Source: Anthoceros angustus (lineage: Eukaryota; Streptophyta; Anthocerotopsida; Anthocerotales; Anthocerotaceae). Taken from it: 64,000 nt of DNA. The stretch covers positions 558,001 to 622,000 of the forward strand of contig MU008175.1 of assembly GCA_010909165.1 (NCBI GenBank). Reading direction: 5' to 3'. The notes under the pieces were generated by a model. The model searched no databases and had not been told where the DNA came from. It was given only the letters and a program-made list of their open reading frames with translations. Positions 43,886 through 54,518 of this stretch are shown one piece after another. Both the position numbers and the translations under genes were made by a program. Positions within the stretch are counted from its first letter, which is position 1; each line of letters begins with the position of its first letter.

Positions 43886-44393
43886 ATGACGATTTGGCAT
43901 GGTTCCATAACAATCATTGTCTTTTTTACTTTTTTATTTCCTTTAATAAAAGGTAACTATGATCAATTTTACATTCTTTTTATGAATTACAAATGGAACT
44001 CTTGCGCTTATATATTGTTAATTGGCAGGTGATTGTACCTTATATCCTTTCAAAGAGATGGATGGGGTCTCTGATGGAGAATACGTCACCTCAGATATTG
44101 GTTCTTGTAATCGAGCTTGTAAGCAAACCGGTTGTTTGGTGTTCAAATACTACTCAGGAGGAGCTTGCATTGTGTATTCAGCAATCTCTTCCGCTCCAGT
44201 ATCTAAGGACCATGTAGTACTAGTGACAAAATCCGGTAAGCTTTTCTTCTTTTTTTTCATTCGTTCATTAAATAGAAAAATATTAATTCATAAATTTATT
44301 GTATTCATAAAGTATATATCTATGTTCTGACATATATCTATTTATCTGTCTACAGATGATATGGACGATTGCAATGTATGGAAAGTCATGTGA
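43886..44393 (+). CDS. Small secreted six-cysteine PAN/Apple-like protein 3 (three exons)
   Basis: Exons: 43886-43952 (67 nt), 44029-44235 (207 nt) and 44356-44393 (38 nt), phase 1 throughout; 312 nt gives 103 residues. Exon 1 is a textbook signal peptide (MTIWHGSITIIVFFTFLFPL). The PAN exon (GDCTLYPF, SCNRACKQTGCLVFKYY, ACIVYSAISS) is the most divergent of the three but keeps every cysteine at the same distance. The last exon ends DDCNVWKVM, stop, echoing CVTWKVF and CSVWKLY. Confidence 0.82.
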
Positions 44394-44862
44394 AGAAATA
44401 GATAGAGAAATTGAGGAAACAATGGACAAAATATAAACCTAGAACATATATTTGAGAGTAAAGTCCTATCTATATATTTGCAAAACATAAACCTCAAACA
44501 TACATTTGATAAAATAGTTCAACTCTTCTGAAAAAACATGAAGCTCCACAGGTCTACCAAAAGTGGAGGGAGACCTTGATGAATTATTGCAAGTGTAAAC
44601 ACAACTCAACCTGCCACTTTCGTGGCAGGTTAAGAATCACGCCAAATCTTAGCGTTCCTTGTATTGTCATGTTCTTGAGTTAACATTGAAGAACTCTCTC
44701 CAAGAAATGGTTATCTCATAGAAGATATGCATAGGTGATTGTTCTCTTATAGGTTATCTATTCTGGTCTTTGGGTTTGTTTATGGTGAAGCAAAAGAACC
44801 CTTCACCCAAAGATTAAACTAGATAGATTGTCTAAAAGTAGTCCAATGGAGTGTCTAAAAGG
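44394..44862. other. Spacer before the chromovirus; no gene
   Basis: AT-rich, non-coding. A short inverted repeat, cctgccac...gtggcagg, lies at 44610-44630. Confidence 0.5.
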
Positions 44863-44867
44863 AATAC

Positions 44868-45077
44868 TGTAATGGTCATGGGGCTAGGTTGAGCGGACCT
44901 ACACCCGGGAACGGTTCCACGCAAAGAAGATGTTTTGCTTAAGTTGAGCCGCGGGCTTTATACAAGGAAAAGACACAATCACGGGCCCTGATTGCGCCGT
45001 CTACTTGGCGCGTATCCTTCGGCCCGTGATTCTAGTTACTATGCTTTCCCGACACGCTTAGGTCATGGGTCGTGACA
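44868..45077 (-). repeat. LTR (3' LTR of the chromovirus)
   Basis: 210 bp, TG...CA ends (tgtaatggtcat ... gggtcgtgaca). Matches 52119-52332 except for scattered substitutions and a short indel near cccga-cacgc / cccga-gatcggcgg. Confidence 0.95.
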
Positions 45078-46214
45078 ACTCACCTCGGGGGGAAGAAGAA
45101 GCTTCGACCACGAAGGGAGGAAGTGGAAGGCGGTGTTGGTGAAGGTACGGTCGCAAGATATCGGGAGCGTTCGTGAGGTGAGCCAAGGGTTCCCAGGTGG
45201 CATCGGTGAGGGGATACCCCTTCCACAGGACCAAGAATTGGTAGCGACGACGCACAAGGCGATGACGTAAAATAGCCTCGACTTCGAATTCGGGCCCAGG
45301 CGGTGGGAATGGGGGCGGGGCGGGGGCGAGGGGGGTACGAAAGGGTTTGAGAGAGAGACGTGAAAAAGGGATGCAGGTGGGGAGGGAGGCGAGCTCAAAA
45401 GCATGAGGGCCAATCGGCAAGGATCCGTAGGGACCTAGGCAGGGAGGCTTGCGAACACCAAGAGAGGGGAAGGTGAGGCAGGCGAGAACATACATCGGCA
45501 CATGAAGGAGTGCGGCGGTGACAATTGGCACAGCACGCCGGTGGGCTTCAGGCGCGCTGAGCTGTTGAATGGTGAGGCGGCGAGCCAGGAACTCTGTAGC
45601 AGTGGGGATAGCAGGGTGAGCGGGGAGGGAGGTGGAGAGACAGGTGCGTGGATGAAAGCCTTTGTTGAAGAGGAACGGGTAGACACCAATAGAGCTGTTG
45701 GGGGCGTTATTGTAGGCAAACTCCGCAAAGTGCAAGTAGGTGGCCCATTGGTCCTGGTGAGTGCCAGCATATGCCCGCAACATATCCTCAAGAACCTGAT
45801 TGGCCTGTTCTGTGGCCCCGTCGGTCTGGGGGTGGAAGGCTGTGGAAAAACAGAGCTTAGTGTGAAGTCCCGCATGTAAAGCCTGCCAGAACCTGGACGT
45901 GAAGCGAGGGTCGCGATCACTTACAATAGAGCGGGGTAAGCCATGCGCACGATAGACAACCTTAAGGAAGATATCGGCAGTCTGCTCCGCGGTACAGGTA
46001 TCCTGCGTAGGATGAAGAAGAACGTGGCGAGTGAGCTTATCGGTGAAAACAATAATAGCATTGAAGCCTTCGACAGTCCGCGGAAGACTGGTGATGAAAT
46101 CAAGTGTCACCTGCTCCCAAGGCATCAAAGACTGGTAAGGGTTGGAGAAGGTCGGCAGGTACTTGCCTCGAAGGTTTGTTATGCTGACAAGCTGAGCATA
46201 AAGTGACGTAGTCA
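45078..46214 (-). pseudogene. Integrase core and chromodomain of the chromovirus
   Basis: An open frame of 385 codons (45058-46215, running into the LTR) encodes the catalytic core: VTLDFITSLPRT, SIVSDRDPRF and HPQTDGATEQANQVLEDM give the D, D, E residues. A C-terminal chromodomain follows: FEVEAILRHR, YQFLVLWKGYPLTDATWEP. The CxxC half of the zinc finger (CSACQHNKPSRQ) lies just upstream in another frame at about 46140-46200. The chromodomain places the element in the chromoviruses, which target chromatin marks. Confidence 0.92.
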
Positions 46215-48480
46215 ACAGTGTTTCTCAGCATAGGGGTTTGTCTCCGAACCCCATTTTGGCCCCAACCATACAGAAATGCACATGTCTCATTTCACTTTTT
46301 GATTTGCGAACCCAGCCATGCATCCGAGCCCAAAGAAGACCTAATGCCCGTCCGTCACAAATGACGGACACACCTTTGTACCAAGTGGGGATGGTGGCGC
46401 ACTTATGCTCCAAAGAGCTGGAGTGCACGTCCCGGCACTTATACTCAAAGAGGTGCAATACACGGGTTTGGAGAGGGTTGCGTCAATACTTGTGTAGGCA
46501 AGCACTTTCGTTCAAGTTGCTTGTGCACACTTGCTACCGCACCAACACTCACATCAATTCTCTTTTCAAACCCGTGATTCGAGCAATCCGCACGGTGGCA
46601 TACCTCGACTGGCCCCTCTGTCGGAGATAAGCCCTTAGATCTGCGGCATTGGGCCCGGCAGAATTGGACAAGGTAAAGGATGGTGAGGCCTCCTCAACCG
46701 TTCTTGATCAAACTCTTGAGCTTACATTTCTTCTTGTCAAGTCCGTCGCTTTCAACCTTAATCTATCCATGGGTGGCACATGGAGCAAGTCGATCTTAAA
46801 TTCAAAATCTCCTGGCGAGCTTGGCTATAGTTCTCTGAACACCTAGCGCCCGCAGTGCGTCACGGTGGGTATAGACAGGTCCTCCTTGAGCCTCACTAAA
46901 TACTCGCCATTTGGTCAAAACCCCATTTCGGGCGACCCTCTTTCTTCGATACTCTGGCTCTCACTAGGGCTCGGTGGCAGCAGATGCTCTCTTATGCTTG
47001 TGTTTCTACATCCGAGGCTTTCATTACTCAAGGAAAAATCATCTATTCTATTTATTTTCTTGCTTCTCGCAAAACATTGTGAAACATTGTCGTCTTCAAA
47101 AGGTTGGCCATTAGAAACCACCATCATACATGTCGAATTTTGGAAAATGTAGCTCATCTAGAAACCAAGGCCTATGCATCTACGTGCATCAAACTCGAAT
47201 GAGCGGACATTTGGCGCACCAATCAAAAGAGATCCATTGCAAGTCATCGGAAGGGCACATAGAGTAAGGCCAAAAGGTTTTACATGTTGTATACAAAGCG
47301 AATGTGGGAATATAACATCAACCAACAAATGATTTTCAAAATAATATTCATGACTTTACTAGATACCGGATGATTTACAAATTTTTCAAACCACTAAAAT
47401 CAACACTCCATCCTAGTATTGATACCTCTAGGTTGCTTAAGATGGAGTTGTTACAAAGTTTTCAAAGCGCCAAAAAAAGCAAACCATCCTAGTTCTAATC
47501 CAACCCAAGAGTGCATAACCAGTTCTCAAAGCACCAAAGTCAAGCACCCCATCCAGTACTGATCCGAGGGGCTTAACCTTGAGTTCTTATGCCATTGAGT
47601 CTATGCACCTATCCGATGTTTCTACAAGACAAACAATAAATATACATGGGACGTCCGGCGCATCCACTCCACCATTTCCATCTCGCGGACGCCCACAAGA
47701 TTGGGGTCTCTCTCTCAATCGCCGGACGTCCGTAGAGCTCCAATGTGCGACGTCCGGCGCATTGTTCCAATTCCTTCTATGTTTTCACTCTTTTCACTCT
47801 GGAGATCCGGGGTTGTGTACTCAATGCACGACGTCGGCGCTACTTTTAGAGTCGTAGTTTGGTCCTCTCGAGATGGCCATGATCGCTATCGGTTAATGTT
47901 CTCTCACAATTCGCGGACGTCCGGCGCGACTCGCCAATGTGCGAGCGTCCGCATTGCTCCAATTCCCTGTTTTCACTCTTTTCACTCTAACAATGGAGAT
48001 CCGGGGTTGTGTACTCACGTGCAGGGCGTCAGCGCTACTTTCTAGAGTCGTAGTTTGGTCCTCTCGAGATGGCCATGATCGCTATCGGTTAATGTTCTCT
48101 CACAATTGCGGACGTCCGTGTGGTTGCTCTTTTACTGCAATTGCTACTTTTGCGTGTTGGTTGCGGACGTCCGTAGCAGTTTCTCTTGGACTAATTTTGT
48201 TTGGTTTTGCTCACCTCACGCTAGGAAGTACTATCGCTGAAGAGGTGTTTAGGATTCCTAGCACCTATTAAAATCCTTGAAATCCCTTCCTTGTGAAGGT
48301 GAAATCCATGAACCTTCTTGGCTTCAACCTATTAGCGTAAGTATTCACGAGAAAATAACATGGTCAATGTCTTTCTTTACATGTCTAAAGAGTGGTTTTG
48401 CTAAAGATGATGCATTTGGCCCGTTTTGGGGTCATTTTGGTCTTTAGGGACCCAAACCCCTTTAATGGAGAATAACCCTA
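46213..48480. mobile_element. DNA-transposon-like insertion with subterminal GGACGTCC repeats
   Basis: It splits the integrase zinc finger: ...CLKD at 48483 resumes as DYVTLCSACQ at 46212. The ends are imperfect inverted repeats (left cagtgtttctcagcatagg, right read inward tagggttattctcc, both leading into aggggtttg). The target duplication is unclear (2-3 bp, TC/TCA against TCT). The right half carries about ten copies of cggacgtccg and variants (47648-48180) and a 190-bp direct duplication (about 47766-47930 and 47959-48115). No transposase is recognised, so it is non-autonomous. Subterminal repeats suggest a CACTA-like or related class II family, but the ends do not begin CACTA. Confidence 0.75.
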
Positions 48481-49218
48481 TCTTTGAGACACCTGTCGCC
48501 GGACATCGTTGAGCTGGGCCAAAAGTAGGAATTGAGCAGGCGGTGGTCTTGAACACCTTGATGTCCGGCGGTGTGAGCCTCCTCAATGTTTTGGCGATGG
48601 ATATGTGGCAATTGGGGGACAAATAAGCGCTGCTTGTACCGATAAACCATCCAGTTGCCAATCCAGCGAGCCCTCTGCGGATAGCCTTGTGTCTTTGTCA
48701 GTGTGATCTACGCTAAGGGCCTCACGAATCTCCGCTTGCCAGGGTGGCTGGACCTGTACCTCAGTGACAAGAGTATTAGTCTGCAATCGACTAAGGGCAT
48801 CATCAGCCTGATTCTGCCGCTCTTTTACATAACGGATAGTATACTGATACTGTTGCTAGAACTCAAGCCACCGGGCCTGCTTGCGAGAGAGATGCTGTTG
48901 TGTCTGTAAGTAGAAAAGGGGGCAATGATCTGTCTCGAGGTGAAAAGCTACCCCCTCAAGAAAACAACGCCAGTTTTTTAATGCAAGTACCTGGGCCAGC
49001 GTCTCCTTTTCCCTTGTCGTCCAATTTAGTTCAGCGCCCTTAAGCTTCCGCGAGAAGTAGGCCACAGGCTGCCTGCCCGCTCCTTGGTCCTGCTGTAGAA
49101 TGGCCCCTGTCGGATGCGTGGTAGCGATAAATGGCACGGACGGGTCAGGGTATGCAAGGACGGGAGCGGTGGTGAGTGCCGGCAGTGGCGGCCTCCTATT
49201 CAGCCCACGCCATACCAC
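48481..49218 (-). pseudogene. RNase H and integrase zinc-finger part of the chromovirus
   Basis: RNase H (49218-48700): VAYFSRKLKGAELNWTTREK, HLETDHCPLFYLQTQQ, LSRKQARW. The first catalytic aspartate position (usually TDAS) reads TTHP. A frameshift near 48850 leads to the linker (QTNTLVTEVQVQPPWQ) and to the HHCC zinc finger's first half (PHIHRQNIEEAHTAGHQGV, YFWP), ending where the insertion begins. Confidence 0.88.
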
Positions 49219-50091
49219 CTAACGCAATAAAGCGACTATCTTAGCGAAACCCATGATAAATTTTCTATAATAAGATGTGAGGCCAAGAAAACTTTGCACA
49301 TCACGAGTTTGTGATGGAGTGGGCCATTCTCGGACCACCTGTACCTTAGTTGGGTCGACCCGAATGCCGGTTTCGTCAACAATGTGCCCAAGATACTCTA
49401 CCTGTCGCTGTAGTATCTCGCACTTCGGGGCTTGGACATACAGTTGATGCTTCCTGAGCCGTGACAAGGCCTCGCATAGGTTCTTATCGTGCTCCGCCTT
49501 ATCCCTACCATAAACCAGTATGTCATCAAGGTAGACCAAAATACCTTTGTTGATCAGGCCATGAAAAACATCGTTCATGAGCGTTTGAAATGATGCAGGG
49601 GCGTCTGTCATGCCAAACGACATAACAAGCCACTCATAGTGGCCATACCTGGTATTAAAGGCCGTCTTCTCTTCATCTCCAGCAGCAATCTTGATCTGGT
49701 GATAGCCACTAGCTAAGTCCAATTTTGAGAAGGAGCGGGCCCCTGCCAGTCCCTCCAATAGTTCGTCAATCCGAGGAAGAGGAAATGTATTCTTCTTAGT
49801 GAGGTTGTTCAACCCCCGATAGCCAATACACATACGCAACTTACCGTTCTTCTTATGCAAAAACAAGATGGGTGCCCCATATGGCGATTTGGAAGGTCTT
49901 ATGTAGCCTTTGCATAGCAGTTCTTCCACCTGCAGGGTTGACTCCTCAATTTCCAACGGGGACATCCTGTATACTGGTCGATAGGGGGGTTTATGAAATC
50001 CTGGCACAAGCTCAATCCGATGGTCAACACTCCTGGATGGTGGCAACCCCTCAGGCAGGGTGTTGACAAGGACGTCCTGAAAATCAGTCAT
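49219..50091 (-). pseudogene. Reverse transcriptase of the chromovirus
   Basis: 290 uninterrupted codons: YRMSPLEIEE, GKLRMCIGYRGLNNLTKKNT, SKLDLASGYHQIKI, MSFGMTDAPASFQTLMNDVF, the catalytic VYLDDILVY, then VEYLGHIVDETGI and SFLGLTSYYRKFI. The RT motifs are intact, but the frame stops before RNase H. Confidence 0.95.
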
Positions 50092-50139
50092 GATTTTAGT
50101 AATCCCAGCATCACCTTCAGGGGCAACAAGCTTGTCGGG

Positions 50140-50685
50140 TCATGTAGGGCAGAGCCTCTCCTTGATGACAAACAAGGTCATGACGCGCCCTCCCCTTTTC
50201 CTGATGCTCCTCCGCATGCTCGTGGTCGAGACCTTCTGAAACCTAATCTTACTACCGTTGCGAAGTTGCTCCCCCCTTACAGTGTATCGCTTTCCCTGTA
50301 GCACAAGAGACAACTCGTGTTGAGGCCAGGTGATGGCTGGATTGCGGTCTTCGAGCCAAGGCATGCCTAAAATGGCATCGTGTCCATTCCCCAATTCTGT
50401 TATGATGAAGCTCACCCTTTCGCAGTATGCTCCCATCCGTAAGTTTACGGGGCGGCTGTGCGTAGCTCTCCCTTGTAGCTGGCCATTAGCTAACTGCACA
50501 GCCCCACAGGCTTGCCCAATATCTAGGCACGCCCTCCTTGCAAAACAACGGGACAAGAAATTAGTACTCGCACCGCAATCGATTAAGATTCGGCAAGGTA
50601 TCCCGTTGACATGGCCTTGCATGAATAGCGCGTCTCGAGGCTTGATGCTTTTTTTCGATGCGACGGTGCTGCTCCGACCCAACAT
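50140..50685 (-). pseudogene. Retropepsin region of the chromovirus
   Basis: 182-codon frame with RILIDCGASTNFLS at the active site (DCGA in place of the common DSGA/DTGA), then GHDAILGMPWL. The serine/threonine-to-cysteine change next to the catalytic aspartate occurs in some plant Ty3 elements, so it need not be inactivating. A frame break separates it from RT. Confidence 0.88.
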
Positions 50686-50699
50686 GCGACCCTACTGCT

Positions 50700-51600
50700 G
50701 GGGCCCGTTTCACGATGATGCGGCAGGCGTCACTTTGCAAAGTTCACTTCCATTACCTCCTCCTGCCGTACGCCTTCCTCCCACGTCCGACTCCTCGTGC
50801 GGGAAGTGCATGGTAGTCGCGGGTGCGATGCCCCCGCGTATAGCCTTGGAATGCCTGACCGCCGAGGCTCCATCGGAGTGGCCTCCCCCTACCCGGCTCC
50901 GAACGTCTTAGTTGGCTTGTACCAGCCTTTAAACTCTTGATACAGTGCGTCGGACTGCTGGGCAGTCGTGACGGCCTCCTCAAATGTCTTGCACTTGGCG
51001 TGCATCACCACATCCTTCCGCACAGCATGCTTTAACCCACGGGAGTACCGGTCCAACTTCTCTTCGTCCATCATCCCAAGGATACTCATTACCAGCTGTC
51101 GAAACTCGGTGGTATAGGCTGCCACAGTGGTGCGCTACTGCAGGCATGTGAGCTTCTCCCTGGCGACCTGTCGTTCCTCGGCGAGCAGAACGAACTCACG
51201 CACCATCACAGCAGAACTCGGCGAGCTTGTAGGTCGATTGCCTCCCGCGTGTCGCGCATCTAGAATTGACCCACCCACCATAGTAGGGCAGCTCCCTTAA
51301 GAAACGTGGCTGCTACCCTCACATACTGCTGAGGGTCCGTGCCGCTGAGTTCTAGATAGGCTTGCACCTGGTGCACCCACAATTCAACCTCTGTTGCATC
51401 TCCCATCCCCTTGAGGTGCCCGGCTTAGACACCTTGGATCCTACGTTAGCCACTTGCGTGGGCCGTTGGCTGACCTCCACCTCCAGCTGGGCCACCCTCG
51501 CGTTGCTCTCCGCGCACTGACGCTCCATCTGCCTCATTTGTTGGTGTGCCTCATTCAAGAGTCGCGCGAGCTGGGCAGCATCCAGCGTGCCCTCACCCAT
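50700..51600 (-). pseudogene. Gag region of the chromovirus, fragmented
   Basis: The N-terminal part (51600-51352) starts MGEGTLDAAQLARLLNEAHQ, with a short coiled coil. The capsid-like part (51125-50889) has TTEFRQLVMSILGM and KLDRYSRGLKHAVRKDVV. Several frameshifts lie between. A CCHC zinc knuckle is expected near 50700-50780 but is not intact. Confidence 0.75.
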
Positions 51601-52118
51601 CGCGCACGCCTGCTGAGGGGACCCTACGCCTTAGGTTGTGTGAGCCCCTACCCCGTCCGTATCTCGGGGGACTAGTGCACCGGGTTGCCCTTGACTTCCC
51701 TAATCGGCAGGCTTCTGCGTGGAGGCGCATGCGGTCTCTACCCAGGATCGCGGCCACCGTCGCCCTCGACCACCTGCGTTGCAGGGGTATCCGAAGCCTT
51801 ATGCGCCGGGCAGCAGCCTCTACTTTGGGTCATTAAGTAGATCACTACCGGCCTATTTAGCTGACGGGCAGGTCCCTCCTGTTCCAGCAGCTCGGCCCTA
51901 CCAAATTTCACCACAATGTGGTGGTGCCCTTAAGGTGTCCTCAGGTGCACTCCGTAAGCGAGCACCATTCGTAAGTCATTGTCTGTCGGTGGAAACCTCA
52001 CCCAAGGCTTGCACAGAATCGCTCCACAATTCAGCGGTATCCGGGAGCAGGGCAATCCGTGCGTGCACGGTTCGGATCTAAGCGCCATGGCCAGCGCTCA
52101 ACGGAACTCGATACCGAT
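51601..52118 (-). other. Chromovirus leader with degenerate primer-binding site
   Basis: Non-coding stretch between gag and the 5' LTR. Just inside the LTR the element strand reads cggtatcgagttcc, resembling the initiator tRNA-Met site TGGTATCAGAGC with changes. Confidence 0.5.
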
Positions 52119-52332
52119 TATAATGGTCATGGGGCTAGGTTGAGCGGACCTACACCCGGGAGCGGTTCCACGCAAAGAAGATGTTTTGCTTAAGTTGAGC
52201 CGCGGGCTTTATACAAGGAAAAGACCCAATCACGGGCCCTGATTGCGCCGTCTACTTGGCGCGTATCCTATGGCCTGTGATTCTAGTTACTATGCTTTCC
52301 CGAGATCGGCGGTTAGGTCATGGGTCGTGACA
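52119..52332 (-). repeat. LTR (5' LTR of the chromovirus)
   Basis: 214 bp, homologous to 44868-45077. Its inner terminal dinucleotide is mutated (TA for TG on the plus strand). Followed by the AATAC target duplication. Confidence 0.95.
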
Positions 52333-52340
52333 AATACCCA

Positions 52341-52630
52341 ATGTTGCCAGTAAGCTTAGGAATGCCGAACACAACCTCACTTATCGTTCGGTAAAGGGCA
52401 ATTGAATATCCACTTTTATTCTCACTTGCGGTCCCATTGTTGCCAGTAATCCTAGGAATGCTGAACATAACCTCACTTATGGTTAGTTATGGGGCAAATG
52501 GATATCCACTTATATTCTCACTTGCGGTCCAATTGTTGCCAGTAAGCCTAGGAATGCCGAACACAACCTCACTTATGGTTCGTTGTAGGGCAATTGGATA
52601 TCCACTTATATTCTCACTTGCGGTTCGCTG
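52341..52630. repeat. Three tandem copies of a 95-bp unit
   Basis: Units start at about 52341, 52437 and 52531 with gttgccagta-gcctaggaatgc and end cattctcacttgcggtc-type sequence. About 85-90% alike by eye. No coding function. Confidence 0.9.
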
Positions 52631-53278
52631 AATGGTAATTGGAAATCCACTAACACAAGAACACCCCATGATATATAGGAACATGAAAGCCTCATCCTTC
52701 AAGGTCGCATATTAATCATGCATATGCAAGTCTCTTAAGGTGAAGACTTTATGCTAAAAAAAGAGATGAGAACTCCCATCAACCCCGAGGCAAAGGGAAA
52801 CAACCCTCATGAGGGCACCAAGGCCAATGGGGACTAGCCCCCACCAATTGATCGCCCATTACCAAAATCTCGTAACCAATGGTTGGATATCTAATTAAGA
52901 TATTCAGGAAAAAATATCCTTAATGCAAACTATCATGACACACTAAAGATGCAAATCCTTAAGTTATTAGATTCCATAATAACGGCCTAACATGTCCATA
53001 TCGTGATCCGTTCCTAGTCCTTCTCTCCACACAATCTTTATTGCTTATTAAAATACTTATTAACATCAACCACCGTACACAATACAAAATAGGTACCTAC
53101 CTATAGGAAACACTTGCTGGATGTATTCTATTCATGGGGATATTTGCTAGAATGGCCATAGGGAGCCACATGAACAAAGCTTGTACAGATGGTATGTACG
53201 CCTTTATAACTATACATATGTATATGTAGGCCCCGAGAATGGTAGAGTGGAAAGGTCTTTAAAGCGTGGCTGTCCAGC
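52631..53278. other. Spacer upstream of RPL35; no gene
   Basis: AT-rich, no coding recognised. The last 100 bases form the RPL35 promoter, with tttataactatacat at about 53193 as a possible TATA region. Confidence 0.5.
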
Positions 53279-53287
53279 AAACCCTAG
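53279..53287 (+). promoter_or_regulatory. Telo box AAACCCTAG upstream of RPL35
   Basis: AAACCCTA is the plant telo box, common in the 5' region of ribosomal protein genes, where it supports growth-linked expression. It lies 40 bp before the RPL35 ATG, probably within or at the start of the 5' UTR. Confidence 0.75.
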
Positions 53288-53326
53288 TCTAAACTCGGTT
53301 GTCCCGAGCTCGTCCAGCGGCCCGCA

Positions 53327-53698
53327 ATGGCGAAGATCAAGGTGCACGAGCTACGGGGCAAGAGCAAGGCGGAGCTGCTGACCCAGCTGAAGGAGCTGAA
53401 GGCAGAGCTTGCGTTGTTGCGAGTCGCCAAGGTCACAGGAGGCGCTCCCAACAAGCTGAGCAAGATCAAGGTTGTGCGATTGTCTATTGCGCAGGTCCTC
53501 ACCGTCATCTCACAGACGCAGAAGGCGGCTCTGCGGAAGGCCTTCGCCAAGAGCAAGCGCTTGCCGCTGGACCTGCGGCCGAAGAAGACGCGGGCCATCA
53601 GGCGGCGGCTTACAAAGCATCAGGCGGCGGCCAAGACAGAAAAGCAGAAGAAGAAGGAAGCGTATTTCCCCCCTCGCAAGTATGCAGTCAAGGCTTAG
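53327..53698 (+). CDS. RPL35: 60S ribosomal protein L35 (uL29)
   Basis: 123 residues, the standard eukaryotic length, complete from [14 protein letters not shown] to RKYAVKA. Contains the family core [48 protein letters not shown] and [13 protein letters not shown]. The protein sits by the peptide exit tunnel of the large subunit. The reading frame is uninterrupted, whereas plant RPL35 genes usually have introns, so this may be a retrocopy that stayed functional. No poly(A) trace follows. GC-rich codon use and a telo box upstream suggest it is expressed. Confidence 0.97.
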   Translation: MAKIKVHELRGKSKAELLTQLKELKAELALLRVAKVTGGAPNKLSKIKVVRLSIAQVLTVISQTQKAALRKAFAKSKRLPLDLRPKKTRAIRRRLTKHQAAAKTEKQKKKEAYFPPRKYAVKA

Positions 53699-54287
53699 GG
53701 GCGTCACTTTAGCTGCCGTGCGTTATATGTGCTGCCTTTGATGTCTTCACACATCCGGGAGTGAGTCGGAGCCAATTGACTCGGTTGGGCCTGAGGAGAG
53801 TGTAGGTAGATGGCCTAGCTGACTGATGGAGAAACATTTCTTTTGTCATCTGTGTCATTGAGAAGGTCAGGCTTGGAGAATTTGACCTTCGCGACGTTCT
53901 CGATTTTGCTCACTCTTTGCTACATGTTGTGAACTCGTCCCATGGCGTCTGCTTTGAGGCCATGCCCTTGCCTCGAGCTGGGCACGAATGATTTCCCCTA
54001 GTAAACTTGGCCGCGTGAGGACTGTGTACACGGATACAGAGGTGCTTCCTTGGCCGTGTCCCATTGCCTCTGTAAGGTACACTTTCTCCTCTTCCCTTCC
54101 ATACACGGGAGACCATCAAAGCTCAGAGTGAACGTATGGAAACCATCAAAGCTCAGAGTGAAGGGCAAAACTGGCCTACGGTGTACCGATTTCTCTGTTG
54201 TGAAATAATCTCTAGACACAGAGTCCCGCCATGAACTATATGTACCGAATGCACGCTATCTCAATCGTGTGCGATAAAAGCTATATT
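53699..54287. other. Spacer between RPL35 and tRNA-Leu; no gene
   Basis: A short direct repeat, atcaaagctcagagtgaa, occurs twice at 54113-54160. No coding recognised. Confidence 0.5.
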
Positions 54288-54368
54288 TGTCAGAAATGGG
54301 ATTCGAACCCATGCCCTTCCGGACCAGTACCTGAAACTGGCGCCTTAGACCAACTCGGCCATCCTGAC
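54288..54368 (-). tRNA. tRNA-Leu, anticodon CAG
   Basis: On the minus strand, 81 nt from GTCAGGATGGCCGAGTTGG to ...TTCTGAC plus discriminator A. The acceptor stem is GTCAGGA/TTCTGAC (one G-T pair). The anticodon stem CCAGT/ACTGG closes the loop TTCAGGT, giving CAG. A long variable arm typical of tRNA-Leu follows, and the T arm carries GGTTCGAATCC. No intron. CCA is not encoded, as expected for a nuclear gene. Confidence 0.96.
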
Positions 54369-54518
54369 ATGGACGTCAAGAACCGTGTTTTTGTTACAAC
54401 GTATACATAAGACGGGCAATTTCACGTTACCGAAAGACGTTGGCGGGTCCGCAGTTGGCTTCATCGAGTGCAGACGCGCGCATTGGGCTTGAATGGACTA
54501 GGTGAATCAAGCTACTCA

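Larger units (their letters stand above)
44868..52332 (-). mobile_element. Ty3/gypsy chromovirus, complete ends, internally damaged
   Basis: The element lies on the minus strand and is 7465 bp long. It is bounded by LTRs at 44868-45077 and 52119-52332 and by a perfect 5-bp target duplication AATAC (44863-44867 and 52333-52337). Internal order on the minus strand is gag, protease, RT, RNase H, integrase, chromodomain. All parts are present but carry stops or frameshifts, and a 2.3-kb element has landed in the integrase. The LTRs differ at roughly 5% of positions by eye, so the insertion is not recent. It is not autonomous today. Confidence 0.96.

Noticed and set aside
42522-44393. PAN exons as alternative cassettes of a single gene
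   Set aside because: Each PAN exon has its own signal-peptide exon and stop exon in correct phase, so three separate genes is the simpler reading; cross-splicing is kept only as a test in the findings.
44868-45077. Promoter or leader of the PAN-like genes
   Set aside because: The sequence is an LTR of the chromovirus, matched at 52119-52332.
45502-45879. 125-codon plus-strand open frame
   Set aside because: Antisense to the integrase core.
46238-46630. 130-codon plus-strand open frame in the nested insertion
   Set aside because: No transposase or other domain signature; composition is background and no similar copy was seen in the window.
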